A stretch of DNA of 13,230 nucleotides. Origin: Spirochaetaceae bacterium UBA1306 (lineage in GTDB: Bacteria; Spirochaetota; Spirochaetia; Treponematales; Rectinemataceae). Below, in pieces: positions 8,642 to 13,230 of this stretch. The DNA lies in contig DBTW01000112.1 of the NCBI GenBank assembly GCA_002307245.1, forward strand, positions 36,560 to 49,789, written 5' to 3'. Numbering within the stretch: position 1 is the stretch's first letter; each line of letters opens with the position of its first letter. The position numbers and the translations under genes are program-made. The notes beneath the pieces were generated by a model. It searched no databases and was not told where the DNA came from. It saw nothing but the letters and a program-made list of their open reading frames with translations.

Positions 8642-9112
8642 CTAGGCCTCTACGCTCTCGATGTCATCGGGGCCCTGCCCGGGCATCGCCGGGCCCTGGC
8701 CCGCGGCGCGGTCCAGGGTATTTTGCGCCTTGACCAGCCCGAGCACGAGGAGGCTCGCAAGGTCTACGAGGGCGATGAAGAGGGCCAGGCCCAGGCCGAG
8801 CCCCCTGACGCCGAGGCTTACGCCTATGGCCGCGGGATCCTGGACGATGGAGCCGGCCAAGGGTAGGAAGCACAGGGCAGAGGCCGCCTTGCCGACCATG
8901 AGGAGGGGCCTATACGTGGCGTAGCGCTCGGGATCGAGCCATAGGAAAAAAAAACCGGCCGCGAAAAGCAGCTGGGGGGCGGCGGCGTAGCGCAGGAGGC
9001 TCGAGACGCTCGAGTCGAAGAGGGCGCCCACGCTGTAGGCCAGGAATGCGATCGCGAGGAAGCGGAGCGATTCCGCGATCGCCGCGAAGAGGTGGACAGC
9101 CTTGCGTCTCAT
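8642..9112 (-). CDS. Hypothetical four-helix inner-membrane protein
   Basis: 156 aa from the ATG at 9112. Four hydrophobic segments are visible at about residues 16-34, 42-59, 69-88 and 96-126, followed by a soluble Gly/Pro-rich acidic tail (about 130-156). I recognise no family. An in-frame TTG at 9151 would add 13 residues, but that TTG is also the first base triplet of a strong -35 box whose -10 lies between TTG and ATG, so the ATG is the more likely start, on a nearly leaderless transcript. It heads the four-gene minus-strand unit and ends one base before the MinD-like gene, so translational coupling is likely. The coding strand has a run of nine T (8946-8954) encoding F-F-F, which could be slip-prone. 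A membrane partner or anchor for the ATPase is possible but is inference. Confidence 0.7.
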   Translation of the reverse strand: MRRKAVHLFAAIAESLRFLAIAFLAYSVGALFDSSVSSLLRYAAAPQLLFAAGFFFLWLDPERYATYRPLLMVGKAASALCFLPLAGSIVQDPAAIGVSLGVRGLGLGLALFIALVDLASLLVLGLVKAQNTLDRAAGQGPAMPGQGPDDIESVEA

Positions 9113-9122
9113 ATATCGGAGA

Positions 9123-9151
9123 AGTGTACTTGGGCCCCGATGCCCCGTCAA
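9123..9151 (-). promoter_or_regulatory. Sigma-70-type promoter of the minus-strand operon
   Basis: Reading the minus strand, TTGACG (9151-9146; 5 of 6 to consensus) is followed by a 17-base spacer and TACACT (9128-9123; 4 of 6). The expected transcription start is about 9116, only a few bases before the ATG at 9112. The spacing is ideal and the sequence stands out in GC-rich DNA. It would drive the membrane protein, MinD-like, FapA-like and lgt genes as one transcript. Confidence 0.6.
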
Positions 9152-9198
9152 GAAGAGCCGTCAATCGGCCGCCGTGATGGCGCAGGAGGGCTTCCCCG

Positions 9199-9207
9199 TG
9201 ATATGTT
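9199..9207 (+). promoter_or_regulatory. Possible extended -10 promoter for the S41 protease gene
   Basis: TGATATGTT fits the extended -10 pattern (TGn then TATnnT) about 40 bases before the ATG at 9248, in the intergenic gap between divergent genes. No recognisable -35 hexamer lies 16-18 bases upstream, so this is a weak assignment. Confidence 0.25.
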
Positions 9208-9247
9208 ATGGCAGCGGTTCGGTATTCCGGACGGAAAGTGAGATTTG

Positions 9248-10834
9248 ATGAGTAAAAGCGAAAACGGGCGCAAGATCGCCTGGAGCGCCGTCGGCGCGGT
9301 CGTCGTGCTCTCGGCCGCCTTCGCCTTCGCCGTGCCCCCCGCGGTCGCCCAGACCGCGGCCGCCTCCTCGGGGGGGACCGCTTCCGACGCCGACACCAGG
9401 CGCTACATCGGCGAGCTGGGTGATACCTTCCGCTTCATCCTGCAGAATTACGTGGACCAGCCCGAGGCCAAGAAGCTCTACGAGGGTGCGATGAAGGGCA
9501 TGTTCGAGGCTCTGAGCGACCCCTACTCGACCTTCCTCGACGAAGGCCTCATGAGCGACATGACCGACATCACCGCCGGCCAATTCGGCGGCGTGGGCCT
9601 CTATATAGCCAAGCAGGCCAAGGATCCCAAGAAGGGCGACGATCAGCCCCTTTATATCGAGGTCGAGTCGCCCATCGAGGACACTCCCGGGGCCAAGTAC
9701 GGCATCCAGTCCGGCGACCTCATCCTCAAGATCGACGGCGAGAGCACCACGCCGCTCAGTTCCTTCCAGGCTCAACAGAAGATCCGCGGCCCGGTGGGAA
9801 GTACCGTCGTCCTCACGATCCGCAGGGGCGAGGCCGAGTTCGAGGCGAGCCTCGTGCGCGCGGTCATCGAGATCCCCACGGTTAAATCGGCCCTCATCCC
9901 CACGGCCAAGGGCAATATCGCCTACCTCCGCATCATCGAATTCACCGCACAGACCAAGGCCGCCTTCGACGAAGCGATCAAGAGCTTTAATAAAGAAGGC
10001 TATCGAGCCCTCATCCTCGACGTCCGCAACGACGGCGGCGGCCTCCTCCAAGCCGTCATCCAGGTCTCCGACGCCCTCCTCGACTCGGGTACCATCGTCT
10101 CCACCAAGGGCCGCAATCCCTTCGAGAACTCCATAAACCGCGCCAAGAGCGACCTCGCCGTGCCGAAGGACAAGCCTGTCATCCTCCTCATCAACAAGGG
10201 CTCGGCCTCGGCCTCCGAGATCCTCGCCGGCGCCCTCAAGGACAACAAGCGCGCCTACCTCGTCGGCGAGAATACTTACGGCAAGGGCTCCGTGCAGCAG
10301 ATCTACTCGGTGGACCCGACCGGCTACAAGCTCACGATCGCCCGCTACTACACGCCGAGCGACCAGAATATCGACAAGACGGGCATTCCCCCCGACCTCG
10401 AGGTGAAGGACCCCGACCTCACCGAGGCCCAGTCGGCCGAGCTCACGAAACTCTACGAATCGGGCGAACTCGAGGCCTACTCCAAGGCTCACGGGGACGC
10501 CTCGGCCGACGATCGCAATACCTTCGCGGCCGCGCTCGGCAAGCGCTACGCCCTCCCGGACCGCATCCTGCGGATTCTCGTCAAGAACCAGCTCGAACGG
10601 ACCAAGATCGCGCCCGTCTATGACCTCGAATTCGACACAGCCCTCAACTCGGCCATCAAGCTGATGGACGACCCGGCATACCCCCAGCTTCTCGGCGCCT
10701 CCAAGACCGTCAAGGAGCTCGTGGGGACCAAGAAGGCGGCCCTCGACGCCGCGGCGGCCGCGGCCAAGGACAAGGCCGCCGGCTCGGCTCCAGCGGCCCC
10801 GGCGGCCCTCCCCTCGCCCGAGCCCAAGAACTAG
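9248..10834 (+). CDS. ctpA: S41 family C-terminal processing peptidase (Ctp/Prc type)
   Basis: 528 aa. This periplasmic serine protease cuts proteins near their C-termini. A signal peptide covers about 1-34 (hydrophobic 11-29, then V-P-P-A-V-A before Q35). The PDZ domain is at about 110-200 (GGVGLYI, GIQSGDLILKIDG). The catalytic region follows: GSASASEI with Ser321, then TYGKGSVQQ with Lys346 and Gln350. The Ser-to-Lys spacing of 25 and Lys-to-Gln spacing of 4 match the Ser/Lys/Gln arrangement known from CtpB and Prc. The C-terminus has an extra helical region and an Ala/Lys/Pro-rich low-complexity tail (about 495-528). The frame contains a TTG at 9245, but the ATG at 9248 with a GTGAG ribosome site is preferred. 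It is the first gene of a plus-strand unit with rsmE 28 bases downstream. Confidence 0.95.
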   Translation: MSKSENGRKIAWSAVGAVVVLSAAFAFAVPPAVAQTAAASSGGTASDADTRRYIGELGDTFRFILQNYVDQPEAKKLYEGAMKGMFEALSDPYSTFLDEGLMSDMTDITAGQFGGVGLYIAKQAKDPKKGDDQPLYIEVESPIEDTPGAKYGIQSGDLILKIDGESTTPLSSFQAQQKIRGPVGSTVVLTIRRGEAEFEASLVRAVIEIPTVKSALIPTAKGNIAYLRIIEFTAQTKAAFDEAIKSFNKEGYRALILDVRNDGGGLLQAVIQVSDALLDSGTIVSTKGRNPFENSINRAKSDLAVPKDKPVILLINKGSASASEILAGALKDNKRAYLVGENTYGKGSVQQIYSVDPTGYKLTIARYYTPSDQNIDKTGIPPDLEVKDPDLTEAQSAELTKLYESGELEAYSKAHGDASADDRNTFAAALGKRYALPDRILRILVKNQLERTKIAPVYDLEFDTALNSAIKLMDDPAYPQLLGASKTVKELVGTKKAALDAAAAAAKDKAAGSAPAAPAALPSPEPKN

Positions 10835-10862
10835 GGGCTTCAGCGTAGGGCCCTGGAAGGCG

Positions 10863-11702
10863 ATGCGGCAGTTCATCCTGCCCGAGGACTGGGATGGCGG
10901 GCCCTCCTGCCTCATCGAGGGAGGGCGCGCCAGCTACCTCGGCCGCGTCCTCAGGCTCGGGCCTGGCGATTCCTTCCCCGCCCGCGACTCGAGCGGCCGC
11001 GCCTGGGCCTGCGTCGTCGTCGAGGCGGGGCCGGGCAGGCTCCTCCTCCGCGTCTCGCCCGGGACTGAGGCCGAGCCCGGCTACCTCCCCGACATCCGGG
11101 GCGGTGCCGGGCATCGTGCCTCGGCAGCGGGCAGTCGCTCCGATCCGCCCGCCCTTGCCCGGATTCTCCTCGTCGTGGGCCTGCCCAAGGGACCGAAGAT
11201 GGATCTCGTCGTCCGCCAGGCAACCGAGGCCGGCATCGAGGCCGTGCTGCCCCTCCTATCCTCGCGCTCTCTGGCGAGGGGCGAGGAGGGCGGCGGGGCC
11301 AGGCGAGCCCGATGGGACCGCATCGTCCGCGAAGCTCTCCAGCAATCGGGATCGGCCATTACCACGAGGGTCCTCGACCCCCTCGAGCTTGCCGCCCTGC
11401 CCTCGGCCCTCGACCGGCTCGGCCTTGGCCCGAGCGATCCCCGGATCCTGCTTCACGAGGCTCCCCTTGCGCAGTCTTCGATGCACGGGTATCTTACCGA
11501 GACGCCGGAAGCGATCGCGCTCTGCGTGGGCCCCGAAGGGGGCTTCGCGCCGGACGAGGTCGAGTTCCTCCTCGGCGCCGGTTTCAAGCCCTTAAGGCTC
11601 GCCGGTGCGGTCCTTAGGGCCGAGACTGCCGCGCTTTACGCGGTAGCCGCCGCCCAGATCATCCTGTCGGAGCGCTCGTCATGGATTCCCAAGCCTCCTT
11701 GA
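10863..11702 (+). CDS. rsmE: 16S rRNA (uracil-1498 N3) methyltransferase RsmE
   Basis: 279 aa, slightly longer than the E. coli enzyme (about 243). RsmE is a SPOUT-fold SAM-dependent methyltransferase that makes m3U1498 in the small-subunit rRNA. An N-terminal PUA-like domain (1-70) is followed by a Gly/Ser-rich linker (about 72-98), which explains the extra length. The SPOUT core holds the hallmark segments VVGLPKGPKMDLVVRQATE (104-122), REALQQSG (156-163), CVGPEGGF (221-228) and LRLAGAVLRAETAALYA (244-260), which builds the trefoil-knot SAM site. GGAAGG lies just upstream of the ATG. The last 22 bases overlap the next gene, which suggests translational coupling even though the products have no evident functional link. 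Confidence 0.95.
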   Translation: MRQFILPEDWDGGPSCLIEGGRASYLGRVLRLGPGDSFPARDSSGRAWACVVVEAGPGRLLLRVSPGTEAEPGYLPDIRGGAGHRASAAGSRSDPPALARILLVVGLPKGPKMDLVVRQATEAGIEAVLPLLSSRSLARGEEGGGARRARWDRIVREALQQSGSAITTRVLDPLELAALPSALDRLGLGPSDPRILLHEAPLAQSSMHGYLTETPEAIALCVGPEGGFAPDEVEFLLGAGFKPLRLAGAVLRAETAALYAVAAAQIILSERSSWIPKPP

Positions 11703-12427
11703 ATCGCGTCTCGGTGCTCGGCGTACCCGTCGACATCCTGCCCCCCGAGGGCATCGAGGATTTGGTCGCCCGTTTCGCTGACGGCAAGAACCACCAGATC
11801 GTACTTCTCTCGCTCTGGGACCTCATGAGGGCCCGCGGCTCCGGCGAGTTCCGCACCATGATAGCCGGGGCGAGCCTCGTCCTCCCCATCTCCCTCTCTA
11901 TCGTCCGCGGCGCCCGATTCCTCCATAGAGCCGAACCCGTCCGCTATATGCCCTTCGATTTCGTCGTGAAGCTCCTGGCCGCCCTGGAGCAGCGGGGCAA
12001 GTCCGTCTATCTCCTCGGCGGATCGCGCACGAGTGTCCAAAAGGCCGAGGGCAACCTCAAGTCCACCTTCCCCGGGCTCCGCGTGGTCGGGCGCTATGCC
12101 GGGCGCTATCCGAAACACATGGAAGGCGCGATCATCGAGGCGGTGAAGAAGGCGACGCCCAGCCTGCTCCTGGTCGGGGCCGGCGTCCCGGGCCGCGAGA
12201 AGTGGATTCCCCGTAATCTGGCCCGCTTCAACTCCGGCATATACCTTTGGTGCTCCGACCTCTTCGAGGTTTTCGCCGAGCGTCGTTCCAAGCCTTCTCG
12301 GTTGATATTCAAAAAAGGGCTTGAATGGCTCCTATTTATCCTTCGGAAACCCTGGAAACTGTATCGAATTTTTATTTACATATGGTATAACGTATTGCTT
12401 TTGATTGCCCGATTGCGGAAATTATAG
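11681..12427 (+). CDS. WecG/TagA/CpsF (GT26) family protein, probable catalytic Asp missing
   Basis: 248 aa, a normal GT26 length. GT26 enzymes add N-acetylmannosamine(uronate)-type sugars to lipid-linked intermediates at the inner face of the membrane. Family landmarks are present: GVPVD (14-18), EFR..I.GASLVLP (56-69), SVYLLGG (108-114), PGLRVVGRYAGRY (131-143), LLVGAGVPGREKWI (163-176) and GLEWL.F.L.KPW (213-225). The basic, hydrophobic C-terminus (206-248) fits the membrane-binding appendage of TagA. However, where the family has LVLPDG, with the proposed catalytic Asp, this protein has LVLPIS (Ile70), and the upstream catalytic Thr position appears to be Leu42; the later Arg is kept as R88. 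It may be inactive, or act by another mechanism. GGAG lies eight bases before the ATG. From about 12300 the codons turn AT-rich. Confidence 0.85.
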   Translation: MDSQASLNRVSVLGVPVDILPPEGIEDLVARFADGKNHQIVLLSLWDLMRARGSGEFRTMIAGASLVLPISLSIVRGARFLHRAEPVRYMPFDFVVKLLAALEQRGKSVYLLGGSRTSVQKAEGNLKSTFPGLRVVGRYAGRYPKHMEGAIIEAVKKATPSLLLVGAGVPGREKWIPRNLARFNSGIYLWCSDLFEVFAERRSKPSRLIFKKGLEWLLFILRKPWKLYRIFIYIWYNVLLLIARLRKL

Positions 12428-12461
12428 GAGTATTGCTCGGCATTAAGTAAAAATTGCCCGA

Positions 12462-12539
12462 ATAGACTTTTATCTAGGCAAAACGCACTCTTGTAGACGA
12501 ATGTCTACGTCAAATTCAGCCTTGTAGACAATTGTCTAC
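12462..12539 (+). repeat. Three palindromic sites at an exact 31-bp period (candidate operators)
   Basis: Two near-identical 22-bp units (12490-12511 and 12521-12542; 20 of 22 identical) each hold the palindrome GTAGAC-N4-GTCTAC, at 12493-12508 (centre GAAT) and 12524-12539 (centre AATT, a perfect 16-bp palindrome). A degenerate third site, ATAGACTTTTATCTAG, lies at 12462-12477 and keeps 9 of 12 arm positions. All three start 31 bp apart, so they sit on the same helix face. They lie 22 bp and further upstream of a possible -35 for the sigma-54 activator gene. This is the pattern of a cooperatively bound dimeric regulator. The binding protein is not identified. Confidence 0.7.
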
Positions 12540-12560
12540 GTCCTCAAACGGCTTTTCCCC

Positions 12561-12590
12561 TTGTGGCGTTACACATTATTCTCCTACTAT
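12561..12590 (+). promoter_or_regulatory. Possible sigma-70-type promoter of the activator gene
   Basis: TTGTGG (12561-12566, 3 of 6) and TACTAT (12585-12590, 4 of 6) are separated by 18 bases. The predicted start, near 12597, is only a few bases before the ATG at 12602, so the mRNA would be leaderless or nearly so, which agrees with the lack of any AGGAG-like site. A sigma-54 -24/-12 element (GG-N10-GC) was looked for and not found. Confidence 0.35.
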
Positions 12591-12601
12591 GCGCCGTGCC
12601 G

Positions 12602-13230
12602 ATGGATACAATCCTGCTTGTCGAGGACGACCCCATCGAGGCGAGGACTCTCTCGTCTCAGCTCTCGGAGGATTATCGGGTCATCCATTGTCCCGAGCTG
12701 GCTCGAGCCCCGGAAGCGGCCCGCCGATTCGCCCCCTCCGCCGTCCTCCTCAGCTTTCCCCCCGCATACGAGTCTTGCGAAGAGCTGGTGCGGAGGACGA
12801 AGGGCGGCGGCGGAAGCGCCCCCCTCGTCGTCCTCTCGAGCGACGCCCAACCTTCCTTCGTCGTCGGATGCCTGCGCTCCGGCGCCTTCGATTTCCTGGC
12901 CAAGCCCTATCGCCTCGAGGACCTTCGCCGCAGCGTCTCCTCGGCCATGGCGCCCCTTCCCCGGCGAAAGGGCCGCGAGGAGCTCTTCATGGGCAGCAGC
13001 AAGGCGATCAAGGCGGTCGAGGAGCTCGTGCGCATCTACGCCGAATCGGAGTACCCGGTCCTCATCTACGGCGAGAGCGGCACGGGAAAGGAAGTGGCCG
13101 CGCGGGGTATACGCGATCTCTCCCGGGCCAAGATGGGGCCTTTCGTGGCCAGGAACTGCGCGGCCATCCCCGAGCACCTGGCCGAGAGCGAGCTCTTCGG
13201 CACCGAGCGCGGCGCCTTCACCGACGCCGT
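12602..13230 (+). CDS. NtrC-type sigma-54 activator with atypical receiver, 3'-incomplete
   Basis: Only the first 209 codons are in the window. Residues 1-115 form a CheY-like receiver: the acidic pair D9/D10 in LLVEDDP, Ser79/Ser80 at the Thr/Ser switch position, and Lys101 in FLAKPY. At the phosphorylation site, where VLLD is expected, the sequence is AVLLSFPP, so the acceptor Asp is Ser51. After a short basic linker the AAA+ domain begins (128 onward). It has Walker A GESGTGKE (157-164), then the F-x-x-x-N-C-A-A-I-P and ESELFG segments. The sigma-54 contact loop reads GAFTDA instead of GAFTGA. The C-terminal HTH lies beyond the edge. The ATG at 12602 gives the family's usual start; an in-frame GTG at 12596 is an alternative. 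Neither has a ribosome site. Palindromes upstream (12462-12539) may govern it. Likely an AtoC/PilR-like enhancer-binding protein; the target genes are unknown. Confidence 0.9.
   Translation, partial: MDTILLVEDDPIEARTLSSQLSEDYRVIHCPELARAPEAARRFAPSAVLLSFPPAYESCEELVRRTKGGGGSAPLVVLSSDAQPSFVVGCLRSGAFDFLAKPYRLEDLRRSVSSAMAPLPRRKGREELFMGSSKAIKAVEELVRIYAESEYPVLIYGESGTGKEVAARGIRDLSRAKMGPFVARNCAAIPEHLAESELFGTERGAFTDA

Noticed and set aside
6205..8733. 842-codon open frame on the plus strand opposite the FapA-like and MinD-like genes
   Set aside because: It is a mirror of two well-supported minus-strand genes, with low-complexity Leu/Gly/Glu/Asp/Arg composition and no domain. Such frames are common opposite GC-rich genes.
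9206..10915. 569-codon open frame on the minus strand opposite the S41 protease gene
   Set aside because: The S41 gene has a signal peptide and complete catalytic residues; the opposite frame has only repetitive Gly/Glu/Asp/Leu composition.
12454..12481. Rho-independent terminator after the GT26 gene (TTGCC...TAGA/TCTA...GGCAA)
   Set aside because: The stem is AT-rich and interrupted by a four-base bulge, and no T-run follows it. Part of it is better explained as the degenerate third palindrome.
12459..12551. CRISPR-like repeat array
   Set aside because: Only two good copies and one degenerate copy exist, each about 22 bp with 9-bp gaps. Spacers are far too short and no cas gene is present; the palindromes fit operators better.
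12541..12601. Sigma-54 promoter (-24/-12) ahead of the activator gene
   Set aside because: Neither GG pair in this stretch is followed by GC at the required 10-base spacing.
12587..13177. 196-codon minus-strand frame at the right-hand edge
   Set aside because: It is antisense to the sigma-54 activator, whose receiver and Walker A motifs are unmistakable on the plus strand.

Overview
The window is GC-rich coding DNA with strong G/C bias at third codon positions. Nine genes are packed into three transcription blocks, with no rRNA, tRNA, IS element or CRISPR array. The mix of genes points to a Gram-negative-type bacterium that uses lipoproteins. It includes a subtilisin lipoprotein with a relaxed lipobox (L-Y-S-A-C), a very large FapA/DUF342 protein beside a MinD-like ATPase, Lgt with a basic C-terminal tail, a GT26-family protein and a sigma-54 activator. 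A high-GC spirochaete (Treponema/Spirochaeta relatives) is my best guess, by inference only; a deltaproteobacterium-like lineage is not excluded.

Layout. (1) 1-3439, plus strand: a 5'-truncated gene for a secreted beta-sandwich/FnIII-type protein, followed 10 bases later by a subtilisin-family (S8) lipoprotein protease. The two share a carboxypeptidase-regulatory-like module. (2) 3478-9112, minus strand: a tight four-gene unit, read as 4-TM membrane protein > MinD/FlhG-like ATPase > triplicated FapA/DUF342 protein > lgt. Gaps are 1, 9 and 18 bases. A good sigma-70-type promoter sits immediately upstream of the first gene and implies an almost leaderless mRNA. (3) 9248-12427, plus strand: S41 C-terminal processing protease > rsmE > a WecG/TagA-family protein. 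The last two overlap by 22 bases. (4) 12602 to the edge: the first 209 codons of an NtrC-type sigma-54 activator, running off the window.

The housekeeping content is clear: Lgt lipidates prolipoproteins, RsmE modifies 16S rRNA and Ctp trims periplasmic proteins. Less ordinary points cluster in two places. In the minus-strand operon, the FapA-like protein carries three copies of the family's glycine/aspartate loop motif and is co-transcribed with a ParA/MinD-type positioning ATPase. At the right-hand end there are four: a GT26 homologue whose expected catalytic Asp is Ile; an abrupt AT-rich stretch; three palindromes (two near-identical, one degenerate) at an exact 31-bp period; and an activator whose receiver domain has Ser where the phosphorylated Asp should be. 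The last two together suggest that this regulator is controlled through DNA binding at its own promoter, not by phosphorylation. That is inference.
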